A stretch of 64,000 nt of DNA, taken from contig NZ_MUNU01000007.1 in assembly GCF_002001085.1 (NCBI RefSeq), forward strand, positions 62,001 to 126,000, read 5' to 3'. The notes beneath the pieces were generated by a model that saw nothing but the letters and a program-made list of their open reading frames with translations, ran no database searches and had not been told where the DNA came from. The DNA is from Rhodanobacter sp. B05 (GTDB lineage: Bacteria > Pseudomonadota > Gammaproteobacteria > Xanthomonadales > Rhodanobacteraceae). This document shows, one piece after another, positions 46,920-57,176 of this stretch. Position 1 is the stretch's first letter, and every line of letters begins with the position of its first letter. A program made the position numbers and the translations under genes.

Positions 46920-48647
46920 GTGTCATCAAGCTCCCATAACCGTCTTGAACACCTGCGCACCATGTGGCCGTGGTTGCCGCTGTGGATGCTGGTGGCGCTG
47001 CTGGCGATCTTCTCGCACGGCCCGATGCCGCTGTATTCCACCCGCACCCTGGCGGTCGCGTGGGAAATGTGGAACCAGGGCCACTGGCTGGTGCCGCACA
47101 TCAACGGCCAGCCTTACAGCGAGAAGGCGCCGCTGCTGTTCTGGCTGATTCAGGGCGGCTGGTTCGCGTTCGGCGTCAACGACGTCTGGCCGCGCGTGCT
47201 CGAGGTGCTGATCGGCGGCGCGCAACTGGTGTTGATTTCGCTGCTGGCGCGGCGGCTGTTCCCGAGCCGGCCGTGGATGGCCAAGGCGGCGCCATGGATG
47301 CTGCTGGCGCTGGGCTGCGCGTTCCTGTTCGCCTTGCAGATCATGTACGACGGGTTGCTGGCCATGTGGACGCTGGCCGCCCTGCTGTGCCTGACCCCGA
47401 AGATGCAGCGGGCCGAACCGCGCTGGTTGCTTTTCGGTCTGTGCATCGGTCTGGGCTTGCTGACCAAAGGGCCGGTGATGTTGCTGCACATCATCTTTCC
47501 GTGGCTGCTCGGTCCGCTGTGGAACGACTGGGCACGTCAGCATCGCGCACGTTGGTACGGCGGCGGCACGCTCGCGCTGCTGCTCGGCGCCGCGATGCTG
47601 TTGGCATGGGCGCTGCCGGCCGGGTTCTCCGGCGGCGAGGCATACCGGCAACGACTGTTCTTCACCCAGACCGCCGGCCGCGTGGTCGACAAGCTGTCAG
47701 AAGGCAAGAACCTGCAGAACCATGCCGAGCCGTTCTGGTTCTACCTGCTGTGGCTGTTGCCGCTGCTGTTTCCGTTCAGTGGCTGGCCACGCGTGTGGGT
47801 GGCCATCACCGGCTTGCGCCGGCCGCTGGAGCCGGGTCTGCGCTTTGCGCTGTGCTGGCTGATACCAAGCTTCATCGTGTTCTCGCTGATCAGCGGCAAG
47901 CAGCCGTATTACCTGTTTCCCGAGGCTGGCGGTATCGTGCTGTTGATGGCTGGCGCGATCGCGGTGTTGCGCGAGCGCCAACCGGCACTGGCCAACAATG
48001 GCTGGCTCGGCACCTGGCCGCTGGGTGTGGGCGGCATCGGCTTCGCCGTGTTGCTGTTCGCGCTGCCCCTGCTGGTGGATCGCAACATGGTGCATGGCGA
48101 CTGGCCCAATGCGGCCGCGCCATACAGCCGCTATTTCAGCGTGATCTTCCTGCTGCTGGGCATCCTGCTGCTGCTGCGTGGCCGCGGCGAACTGCGCCGG
48201 CTGGCGGTGGCCGGGCTGGTCGGCGTGTTCGCGCTGAACGCCCTGTTCACGCTGACCTTGTGGCCGCGCTGGGATCTGCGCCCCGCCGCCCATCTGCTGG
48301 GCGACGCCGAGCGCGCCGGTCATCCGCTCGCCAACCTCGGCAACTACGAGGGCGAGTTCCATTTCGAGGGCCGGCTGACCCAACCGATCACCGAGCTGTA
48401 CGGCAACCAGGCCTTGCAGGACTACGCGCGCGACCATCCGGACGGCCTGGTCGTGGCGCACCCGGGAAAACTGACCCCGGCCGACCTGCGTTACGCCCTG
48501 CTGGCACAGCCGTTCCGCTCGTCCTGGGTGGTGATCTGGTCGGCGACTTCGCTGGCCGATCTCCGCGCGGGGCATACCCCGCCGGAACCGGCACAGCCGA
48601 CCCAGGTGTACACGGCCGACGACTGGCGTTATCGAACCGAGCCTTGA
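46920..48647 (+). CDS. GT39-like membrane protein lacking the acidic motif
   Basis: 575 residues, GTG start; an ATG 14 codons in (46962) is possible. It has 11-12 predicted helices and the ArnT-like loop GHWLVPHINGQPYSEKAPLLFWL. At the position where ArnT/PMT proteins carry D-E, this one has YSTRT (S40, T41), whereas the other GT39 protein of the cluster keeps D50-E51. It may be a divergent or inactive transferase. The C-terminal periplasmic part is about 200 residues. It is followed by a TPR gene after 7 bp. Confidence 0.83.
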   Translation: MSSSSHNRLEHLRTMWPWLPLWMLVALLAIFSHGPMPLYSTRTLAVAWEMWNQGHWLVPHINGQPYSEKAPLLFWLIQGGWFAFGVNDVWPRVLEVLIGGAQLVLISLLARRLFPSRPWMAKAAPWMLLALGCAFLFALQIMYDGLLAMWTLAALLCLTPKMQRAEPRWLLFGLCIGLGLLTKGPVMLLHIIFPWLLGPLWNDWARQHRARWYGGGTLALLLGAAMLLAWALPAGFSGGEAYRQRLFFTQTAGRVVDKLSEGKNLQNHAEPFWFYLLWLLPLLFPFSGWPRVWVAITGLRRPLEPGLRFALCWLIPSFIVFSLISGKQPYYLFPEAGGIVLLMAGAIAVLRERQPALANNGWLGTWPLGVGGIGFAVLLFALPLLVDRNMVHGDWPNAAAPYSRYFSVIFLLLGILLLLRGRGELRRLAVAGLVGVFALNALFTLTLWPRWDLRPAAHLLGDAERAGHPLANLGNYEGEFHFEGRLTQPITELYGNQALQDYARDHPDGLVVAHPGKLTPADLRYALLAQPFRSSWVVIWSATSLADLRAGHTPPEPAQPTQVYTADDWRYRTEP

Positions 48648-48654
48648 GGTCGGC

Positions 48655-48978
48655 ATGAGCGCCCTGGTCGACAACCTGCGCCAGCAACGTGGCGGCCCGC
48701 GCGATGGTGCGCTGCTGCGGTTCTCGCTGGGCAATGCCCTGCTCGGCGAGAACGACTCGACGGCGGCGATCGAGGAGTTGCAGCGCGCCGTGGTCTTCGA
48801 CCCGACCTACTCGGCGGCATGGAAGCTGCTGGGCAAGGCCTGCCTCGAAGCCGGCCAGTCCGATGCCGCTGCCGATGCCTGGCGTCGCGGCATCGCCGCC
48901 GCCAACCGTCGCGGCGACAAGCAGGCCGAGAAGGAAATGACCGTGTTCCTGCGGCGCCTGGACAAGGCCCCACCGTAA
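48655..48978 (+). CDS. Small tetratricopeptide repeat protein
   Basis: 107 residues with about two TPR units (LRFSLGNALLGENDSTAAIEELQRAVVFDP and SAAWKLLGKACLEAGQSDAAADAWRRGI). It has no signal peptide or membrane segment. Only 7 bp separate it from the GT39 gene, so it is probably an accessory protein of the same operon or a scaffold of unknown role. Confidence 0.8.
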   Translation: MSALVDNLRQQRGGPRDGALLRFSLGNALLGENDSTAAIEELQRAVVFDPTYSAAWKLLGKACLEAGQSDAAADAWRRGIAAANRRGDKQAEKEMTVFLRRLDKAPP

Positions 48979-48989
48979 GGCCATCTTAC

Positions 48990-49069
48990 GTAGGAGCCCG
49001 CTCGCGGGCGATGCTTTATCTTTCGGGATTCGGGATTCGGAAGAGCATCGCCCGCGAGCGGGCTCCTAC
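48990..49069. repeat. REPIN (REP doublet hairpin)
   Basis: Perfect 26-bp inverted arms (48990-49015 and 49044-49069, beginning GTAGGAGCCCGCTCGCGGGC) are separated by a 28-bp loop that contains GGGATTC twice in tandem. The same arms with a loop of equal length occur at 57078-57163, so this is a dispersed chromosomal repeat. Confidence 0.9.
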
Positions 49070-49129
49070 GAAACACCGTCGTGCGTACCTGCCGATGGCA
49101 CGGTTGCATAACGAGGAGCGAGACGGTAT

Positions 49130-50023
49130 CTACCCGTTCTCGCGATCGTATGGGCTGACCAGGCCATCGGCCGACCAACGTTTGTATTGCCATTGGTACT
49201 GGGTAAACGCCAGCTCGACACAGTCCTGCACGCCACGATTCAGCGCCGTGCAGGCGACCTGCGCATCAGGGTCGTCGATGCCGGATGGTGCCGCCAGCAG
49301 ATGGATGCGATAGCCCGCGCCCGCCGGCAGGCGCTCGGCGAACGCGAACAGCACGGTGGCACCCGTGCGCGCCGCCAGCCGCGGCAACAACACCATGGTC
49401 AGCGCGTCGCGGCCGAAGAACGGCGCCAGCCGGCCCTCGCCCGCCCGCGGCTTCTGGTCCGGCAGGATGCCCACCGTGCCACCGGCGGCCAACCGTTTGT
49501 ACAGGGTGCGCACGCCCGCGCCATCGGCTCGGATCTGCTCCGGCGCCAGCGCACCGCGGACCTCGCGCAACAGTCCTTCCACGGCGGCGATGCGCGGCGG
49601 CCGGTACAGGATCGCCATCGGCGTCTTGCGGCACAGCCAGTAATTCAGCAGTTCCCAGCAACCCAGGTGCGGCGCGGCGATGATCACGCCCTTGCCCGCG
49701 GCCAGCGCAGCATCGAACAGGTCTTCACCGCGCACCTCACGCACCAGCGTCAGCGCGCGTTCGGCGTCGCTGCCCCAGACCTTGACGATCTCGCTGATCG
49801 ACTTGCCGCCCTCGGCCATCACTTCGCGCAGCAGTGGCGCGCGGTCGTCATAAGGCAGCGCTGGCCGCGCGATGCGCAGGTTCACCGCGGTGTGGTGCGC
49901 CGTGCGCCCGCCTCGCCACAACACCAGCGTGCCGAGAGCGGCACCGCAGCGATGGAGCACCCGCAACGGCAGCAAGGCCAGCAGGCGCAGACAGAGATAG
50001 ATCAGGTAGATGTCGGGGCGCAT
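49130..50023 (-). CDS. LpxL/HtrB-family lipid A acyltransferase
   Basis: 297 residues from the ATG at 50023; an upstream ATG at 50047 lacks a spaced ribosome site. An N-terminal membrane anchor (LIYLCLRLLALLPLRVL) is followed by the HX4E catalytic motif in APHLGCWELL. Further motifs are the LYRPP region and GTVGILPDQKPRAGEGRLAPFFGRDA. It transfers an acyl chain from acyl-ACP to lipid A precursors at the inner membrane, consistent with the LPS genes upstream. Confidence 0.93.
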   Translation of the reverse strand: MRPDIYLIYLCLRLLALLPLRVLHRCGAALGTLVLWRGGRTAHHTAVNLRIARPALPYDDRAPLLREVMAEGGKSISEIVKVWGSDAERALTLVREVRGEDLFDAALAAGKGVIIAAPHLGCWELLNYWLCRKTPMAILYRPPRIAAVEGLLREVRGALAPEQIRADGAGVRTLYKRLAAGGTVGILPDQKPRAGEGRLAPFFGRDALTMVLLPRLAARTGATVLFAFAERLPAGAGYRIHLLAAPSGIDDPDAQVACTALNRGVQDCVELAFTQYQWQYKRWSADGLVSPYDRENG

Positions 50024-50085
50024 GTCCGTAAAGTGTAGAGGACCCATCCCGCCACCGGCCGGCCGGACTTCGCTTATGCTCTTGC

Positions 50086-50106
50086 GAATCCCGAATCCCG
50101 AATCCC
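50086..50106. repeat. Three tandem GAATCCC heptamers flush with the dtd start
   Basis: Three exact GAATCCC units end at 50106, and the ATG of dtd begins at 50107. The complementary heptamer GGGATTC occurs twice in the REPIN loop at 49025-49038. Confidence 0.9.
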
Positions 50107-50547
50107 ATGATCTCCCTGATCCAGCGCGTAACCTCCGCCAGTGTCCAGGTCGGTGACGAGACGATCGGCTCGATCGGCGCGGGCCTGCTCGCCCTGGTGG
50201 CGGTGCAGCCGGACGACGGCGAAGCGCAGGCCAGGCGCATGCTGGAGCGACTGCTGGGCTACCGGGTCTTCGCCGACGAAGTAGGCAGGATGAACCGCTC
50301 GCTCAGCGACACCGGCGGCGGTCTGCTGCTGGTCAGCCAGTTCACCCTGGCCGCCGACACCCGTTCCGGCATGCGCCCCAGCTTTACTCGCGCGGCGCCA
50401 CCCGAGCAGGGCCGACGCTGGTTCGAGCGCCTGCTGGAACTGGCACGGGCCGCGCATCCGGGGGTGGAAACCGGGCGCTTCGGTGCCCATATGGTGATCC
50501 GGCTGGTCAACGACGGCCCGGTCACGTTCTGGCTGGACACGGCCTGA
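50107..50547 (+). CDS. dtd: D-aminoacyl-tRNA deacylase
   Basis: 146 residues. It removes D-amino acids or mischarged glycine from tRNA. Both signature motifs are present: SQFTL (cross-subunit active site) and NDGPVTF. The start is fixed by the conserved [13 protein letters not shown], even though the upstream sequence is a heptamer repeat and not a ribosome site. Confidence 0.97.
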   Translation: MISLIQRVTSASVQVGDETIGSIGAGLLALVAVQPDDGEAQARRMLERLLGYRVFADEVGRMNRSLSDTGGGLLLVSQFTLAADTRSGMRPSFTRAAPPEQGRRWFERLLELARAAHPGVETGRFGAHMVIRLVNDGPVTFWLDTA

Positions 50548-50643
50548 GCGACGCTTCCCGGCACGACGCACGCGGCGCTTGCCAGTACCGCGGTTTGGCG
50601 CGAATTTTGCGTGCCCGAACTGCAGAATCTTTCCCTTGAAAAC

Positions 50644-50672
50644 TGGTCAAAAAAGCAGCACATCGCTATAAT
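50644..50672 (+). promoter_or_regulatory. rpoD promoter
   Basis: TGGTCA (50644-50649) and a consensus TATAAT (50667-50672) are spaced by 17 bp, about 37 bp before the rpoD start codon. Confidence 0.7.
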
Positions 50673-50709
50673 GTCCGGTTCTTGCACCCCCTTGGCAGTC
50701 GGTTAATCC

Positions 50710-52587
<1,878 letters not shown>

Positions 52588-52606
52588 TCACGGTGCCAGC
52601 TTGACC

Positions 52607-52634
52607 AAGAAGCCCCGCCGATGCGGGGCTTCTT
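52607..52634 (+). terminator. rpoD terminator
   Basis: 12-bp arms (AAGAAGCCCCGC and complement) with a 4-nt loop begin about 20 bp after the rpoD stop; the right arm ends in TTCTT, followed by CATTTC. Confidence 0.85.
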
Positions 52635-52650
52635 CATTTCAGTCAGGAGT

Positions 52651-53022
52651 TCAGCCGACGTCGTAGAAGAACTGCTCGCGCACGATCTTGCCGCCATGCA
52701 CGCGGTACACGCAGATCTCGCTCATGTTCACCCGGCCACGTCCCTTCATGGTCACGTCCATCGCCAGCGCGACGCTGAACCAGTTCTCCGCGATCACCGG
52801 CTCGCTCACGCTGCCGCCATGCACGGCCTCGATCATCGCGCCGAACTGCCGTCCCTTCTCGTAGATCGCCGCCAGTCCCTGCACACTGCCCAACGCGCCA
52901 GGCGGCAAACCGTCCGGCTCGATGCTCACTGCATCATCCGCATACAGCTCGCGCTGCGCGTCCTCGTACTTCCCTTCGCGGCACAACTCGACCAGCCGTT
53001 TCGCTATCGCTTCGGTGTTCAT
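52651..53022 (-). CDS. SnoaL-like (NTF2-fold) protein
   Basis: 123 residues. It has the cone-like alpha/beta pattern of SnoaL/NTF2-type proteins: two N-terminal helices (AIAKRLVELCREGKYEDAQ), LYADDAVSIEPDG and a final strand YRVHGGKIVREQFFYDV. The ribosome site GGAGAG precedes the ATG. The family includes isomerases, hydrolases and ligand-binding proteins, so no activity is proposed. It is convergent with rpoD. Confidence 0.85.
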   Translation of the reverse strand: MNTEAIAKRLVELCREGKYEDAQRELYADDAVSIEPDGLPPGALGSVQGLAAIYEKGRQFGAMIEAVHGGSVSEPVIAENWFSVALAMDVTMKGRGRVNMSEICVYRVHGGKIVREQFFYDVG

Positions 53023-53145
53023 GCGTACTCTCCGGTCTGTGGGGGAGGACTAGCCTACCCCTCGCCCCATCGCATGCACCACTGCGTTCTGCCCCGCTAT
53101 CCTCGTATGCAAGGCGCACGCTACGGTAAACTGACGCCCTTGCAC

Positions 53146-53222
53146 GGGCCTATAGCTCAATTGGTTAGAGCATCGGACTCATAATCCGCTGGTTCCAGGT
53201 TCAAGTCCTGGTGGGCCCACCA
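53146..53222 (+). tRNA. tRNA with CAU anticodon (probably tRNA-Ile2)
   Basis: 77 nt with encoded CCA. Acceptor GGGCCTA pairs with TGGGCCC; the D arm is GCTC...GAGC; the anticodon loop is CTCATAA; the T arm CCAGG TTCAAGT CCTGG is complete. The anticodon stem has a T-C mismatch at its top. CAU is read as Met or, after lysidine modification, as Ile (AUA). The G-C-rich acceptor stem resembles E. coli ileX, which also lies near rpoD, so Ile2 is favoured by analogy. Confidence 0.93.
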
Positions 53223-53310
53223 GATCCGGAAGCCGCAGCAGCAGTTGCCATCCGACTCGCGGCCCGCTGCGATCGCCCGCACGCGCCATGCCGACAACCC
53301 GGATCCACCA

Positions 53311-54387
53311 CTACGGTGTGCTTGCGGTGCCCTCGAGCATCTGCAGAACCTGCTGGTGCTCGCTCTCGATCTTCCGCAGCCGCGCCTGCATGGCGGCATC
53401 GCTCACCCAGCGCACATTCAGCGCGCGCCGACGGTCGAGGTGATAGTCGATGTCGGCGAACGGTGTCAGCACCACGTTGCTGGCCGGTGCGAAGCCGCTG
53501 ATGTCGTGGATCCGCTTCAGCTTGGCCAGCTCCGACGCGGCATTGCGGCCATCCTTGGCATAGTGGGTGATGAAGGCGGCGATATCGGCCTGCAGCGTAG
53601 GGGCAAGACCCTGGCGCACGATGATCACCGCATGCGGAATCAGGGTGGATTTCCACAGGATATGCAAGCGCGCATCTTGATCGGGAAAACGTTGCGCGAA
53701 GCGCTCCAGGTCCGCCGTGTTGTTGGTAGCCACATCCACTTCGCCATTGGCGACGGCGAGTGCGTTGTTCTGGTGGTTGTCCACCTTGACAGTGGCAAAG
53801 AAGGTGTCCGAATCCAGTTTGTGGCTGGCAAAGAGTTCGGTTTCCGGCACCAGGTAACCCGAGGTGGACAGTGTTTCGCTCCGCGCGAAGCGCCAGTGGC
53901 CCGGCTGGGCATAGAGGTCTGCCAGCGTGCGGATCGGCGAGTCCTTCCGCACCAGCAGCACCGCATAGTAGCCGTGCGAACCGTCGCCGCGCGTCAGCTG
54001 GGCGATCACTTCCATGCGATCCCGGGTCACCGCCTGCAGTGCCATGCGACCGGATACGAAAGCCACGTCCACGCGGTCCTCGGCGATCGCCTGGGCCAGA
54101 CCCTCGTAGGTGCTCACCGAGATGCTGCGCACGTGTTGATGCAGTGCCTCGCTCATGTCGTCCAGCATCGGACGCCAGGCGACCAGCGATTCGGACGGGC
54201 CACCGATCGGCAGGATGCCGAAGGTCAATGCCCCGGTGTCCTTGTTCTGGCCAGCCGCCATCAGCGGCCAGCAGACCAGGCCCAGCAACAGCATGCAGAT
54301 GAGCCGGTGCGCGATGCGCCAGCCGGCGGTGCTGCGACCCGGTGCGCCGCTGCGCCCGAGCCACGCCATGTTCACCTGGAGAACCAT
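53311..54387 (-). CDS. Orphan PhnD-like ABC substrate-binding protein
   Basis: 358 residues from the ATG at 54387, which has GGGAGG at good spacing; earlier in-frame starts add unlikely residues. A long basic N-region precedes a membrane segment (LICMLLLGLVCWPLMAA) that is a signal peptide. The mature part matches phosphate/phosphonate-type periplasmic binding proteins (PhnD family): LTFGILPIGGPSES, GLAQAIAEDRVDVAFVSGRMA, YYAVLLVRKDSPIRTLADL, KVDNHQNNALAVANGEVDVATNN. No permease or ATPase gene is adjacent, so it may instead act as a sensor component. Confidence 0.88.
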   Translation of the reverse strand: MVLQVNMAWLGRSGAPGRSTAGWRIAHRLICMLLLGLVCWPLMAAGQNKDTGALTFGILPIGGPSESLVAWRPMLDDMSEALHQHVRSISVSTYEGLAQAIAEDRVDVAFVSGRMALQAVTRDRMEVIAQLTRGDGSHGYYAVLLVRKDSPIRTLADLYAQPGHWRFARSETLSTSGYLVPETELFASHKLDSDTFFATVKVDNHQNNALAVANGEVDVATNNTADLERFAQRFPDQDARLHILWKSTLIPHAVIIVRQGLAPTLQADIAAFITHYAKDGRNAASELAKLKRIHDISGFAPASNVVLTPFADIDYHLDRRRALNVRWVSDAAMQARLRKIESEHQQVLQMLEGTASTP

Positions 54388-54674
54388 TTTTCGCCTCCCC
54401 CGGCAGCGTCCCATTCGCCGCAAGCACCCTGCCTTCCCTCTCGACGGGCCGAGAATACCCGAAGTCATCGCAACCCATGGATGGCCCGGCCCGACCGGGC
54501 GACCCCAGCCAGAGCTGCAATCAACGGTTCGCAGGGCCGCCAGCGGCGGCGACTGACTCACCGCTGCGCCACGGCACCCGCACGGCACGGGCTGGCCGAT
54601 GTGATGACGCAGCCGCCGCTGTCCGCGGGGCTACGCCGGCGCGCCGGATGCGATCCGCGGGCCGCGGGCGCCGC

Positions 54675-57065
54675 TCAACCGGACACGTGCAGCGGCAGGG
54701 TGGCAAAAGCGCCATCCGCGGCCAGCGCGGTCACGCGGTAGTCACCGGCTTGCGGGAGCGCGAGCAGAATCGACGCCGCGCCCACGCTGCTGCCTTGCAG
54801 CCGACCGTTGAGCAACCATTGCACCGCGCCCTGCGTGCCGATCGCGTTGAGCGTCACGCGCAGCGGATGATCGCTGTTCGGCGCGCGGCGCAGGGTGACG
54901 CCGGGGTTGAGGCCGGCGATGCGGATCGGGTTGGCGAGATCGAGCGAATCGGCGGCGCAACCCGAGGCCAGCGGTGGCAATGCCGCGGCGCGACGATCGT
55001 CGACGCTCAACCAGGGCGTGGCCAGCACCGGCCAGCGTGCGAGCTGGATCATCTGTTCGTGCGCGGCGTGACAGGCGCCGCTCAGCCGCTGGCCGTGCCG
55101 GTTGACACGCAGCGTGAGCAGGCCGGATGACCAGGCGCCGAGATCGCGCTCGGCGAAGGTGGGCGGAATCGCATCATCGAGCACCCATGCCGTGCGGCGC
55201 TGCCGGCACAGCGGTGCCGGCGTAGTTGCCGCGGCGGCGCCAAGCGGCCAGCAGATGTCGATCGCACGCACGCTGGTCGGCTGCGCTGCATGCGTGCGCC
55301 CACCGCGTTGCGGCAACATGTCGGCGATCTGGAACAGCAGCGGCAGCGCGGTCACCGCGCCGTACTGACCGGGCGACGGCGTGCCATCCGGGCGACCGAT
55401 CCACACGCCGATCGTCCACCGATCGGTGACGCCGACCGCCCAGGCGTCGCGGTAGCCGTAGCTGGTGCCGGTCTTCCAGGCCACGTTGGCATGCCGGTTG
55501 ATCACGCCGGCGAGCGGCGCGCCTTCGACATCGGCCGGGTTGCTGCCGAGGATCTCGCGGATGATCCAGGCCGCGCCCGGCGACAGCAGCCGACGCAACC
55601 TGGCCGGCTGCTGCGGGGTGTAGCGTGGCGTGCCGGCGATGCCGCCATTGGCGAACGCGGAGTAGGCACCGACCAGGTTCTCGAGTCGCGTGGCCGCGCC
55701 GCCGAGGATGATCGACAGATTCGGCTTGGCACCATCGGGCAGTCCCAGGTCGATGCCGCCGTTGGCCAGCCGCGCCACGAAGCGGGTCGGGCCGACACGG
55801 TCGAGCACGTCCACCGCCGGCACGTTGAGTGAGCGCTGCAAGGCCTCGGCGGCGCTGACCGGACCGCTGAATGCTTCGTCGAAATTGCCTGGCTGGTAGC
55901 CGCCGAAATCCTGCGGTGCGTCGACCAGCAGGCTTTGCGAATCGATCAGGCCGTCGTCCAGCGCCAGTCCGTACAGGAACGGCTTCAGGGTGGAGCCCGG
56001 CGAGCGTGGCGCACTGACCATGTCGATATAACCATGCCGCTGCGGGTCGGCAAAGTCGCTGGTGCCGAGATAGACGCGCGTTTCCAGGGTGGCATTGTCG
56101 ACCACCAGCAGCGCGGCGGTGCTCTGCGCCGGCAGGCGCGACAGATAGCTGCTGACCCGATCCTCGGACGCACGCTGCAGGTTCGCATCGATCGTGCTGA
56201 CGATGCGCCGCTCTCGCGGATACTGCCGATGCAGGCGCTCCGCCAGCAGTGCCGCCGACAGCGGGGCACGCAGCGAGCGGGCGACCACCGGCTCGATCTC
56301 CGCTTCGCGTACCTGGGCGGCGCTCCACACGCCGAGATCGCGCATGCGACGCAGCACCTTGTCGCGCGCGGTGCGCGCTGCTTCGGGATGGCGATCCGGC
56401 CGCAGCCGGCTGGGCGATTGCGGCAATACCGCCAGCAGCGCCGCCTCCGCCCGCGACAGCTGGCTGGCCGGTTTACCGAGGTAGGCCCATGACGCCGCTT
56501 CCACGCCTTCGATCGGGCCGCCGAATGGCGCGTGGTTGAGATACAGGTCGAGGATCTGCGCCTTGCTCAGGTGCGCTTCCAGCTGCAGCGCACGGAAGAT
56601 CTGCACCAGCTTGCCGCGAAACGTATGCGGACGGAACCAACCCGAGCCGGGCTCGATGATGCGCGCCACCTGCATGGTCAGGGTGGAGCCGCCGGACACG
56701 ACGTGCCCATGCACGATGCCGCCGGCGAGGCCACGCAGCAACGCATACGGGTTGATGCCGGGATGACGGTAGAACCAGCGATCCTCGTAATGCAGCAACG
56801 CGGTCAGATACAGCGGCGACACTTTCTTCGCGGTGGTCGGGTAGCGCCACACGCCATCGCCGTCGGCGAACGCGCGCAGCGGCGTGCCATCGCGCGCCAG
56901 CACCACCGTGCTGCCGCTGTCCGGCGGCGGCAGGTGCAGCGGGAACAGGCGGTCGAGGACGAAGGCGAGCAGCAACAGCGCGGCGCCCGCTATGACCACG
57001 CCCCGCAGCCAGCGCCGCGTGCGGGAGCGGAGTGACGAAGTGGAACTGATCATGAAAACGTCCAT
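54675..57065 (-). CDS. pbpC: Penicillin-binding protein 1C
   Basis: 796 residues. After a membrane anchor (21-37), the glycosyltransferase domain has the catalytic E94 in HYEDRWFYRHPG. The transpeptidase domain has SPGSTLKP (S358, K361), SLN in QRSLNVPAVD and KTGTS. A C-terminal beta-rich domain typical of PBP1C follows. An ATG four codons in (57053) is an alternative start. It follows the A2M gene in the same direction with a REPIN in the 111-bp gap, as yfhM-pbpC are paired in E. coli. Confidence 0.96.
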   Translation of the reverse strand: MDVFMISSTSSLRSRTRRWLRGVVIAGAALLLLAFVLDRLFPLHLPPPDSGSTVVLARDGTPLRAFADGDGVWRYPTTAKKVSPLYLTALLHYEDRWFYRHPGINPYALLRGLAGGIVHGHVVSGGSTLTMQVARIIEPGSGWFRPHTFRGKLVQIFRALQLEAHLSKAQILDLYLNHAPFGGPIEGVEAASWAYLGKPASQLSRAEAALLAVLPQSPSRLRPDRHPEAARTARDKVLRRMRDLGVWSAAQVREAEIEPVVARSLRAPLSAALLAERLHRQYPRERRIVSTIDANLQRASEDRVSSYLSRLPAQSTAALLVVDNATLETRVYLGTSDFADPQRHGYIDMVSAPRSPGSTLKPFLYGLALDDGLIDSQSLLVDAPQDFGGYQPGNFDEAFSGPVSAAEALQRSLNVPAVDVLDRVGPTRFVARLANGGIDLGLPDGAKPNLSIILGGAATRLENLVGAYSAFANGGIAGTPRYTPQQPARLRRLLSPGAAWIIREILGSNPADVEGAPLAGVINRHANVAWKTGTSYGYRDAWAVGVTDRWTIGVWIGRPDGTPSPGQYGAVTALPLLFQIADMLPQRGGRTHAAQPTSVRAIDICWPLGAAAATTPAPLCRQRRTAWVLDDAIPPTFAERDLGAWSSGLLTLRVNRHGQRLSGACHAAHEQMIQLARWPVLATPWLSVDDRRAAALPPLASGCAADSLDLANPIRIAGLNPGVTLRRAPNSDHPLRVTLNAIGTQGAVQWLLNGRLQGSSVGAASILLALPQAGDYRVTALAADGAFATLPLHVSG

Positions 57066-57077
57066 GCCCCTATCGTC

Positions 57078-57163
57078 GTAGGAGCCCGCTCGCGGGCGAT
57101 GCTCTTGATCTGATCAATGGTGTGCATCTGGAGCAAGAGCATCGCCCGCGAGCGGGCTCCTAC
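57078..57163. repeat. REPIN between the A2M and pbpC genes
   Basis: 29-bp perfect inverted arms (57078-57106 and 57135-57163) start GTAGGAGCCCGCTCGCGGGC and enclose a 28-nt loop. The first 26 bp of the arm are identical to those at 48990-49069. Confidence 0.9.
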
Positions 57164-57176
57164 GGGTATCGCGAGG

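Noticed and set aside
53146-53222. Elongator tRNA-Met
   Set aside because: Not excluded, but the acceptor stem and the rpoD neighbourhood fit the lysidine-type tRNA-Ile2 better; the CAU anticodon alone cannot decide.
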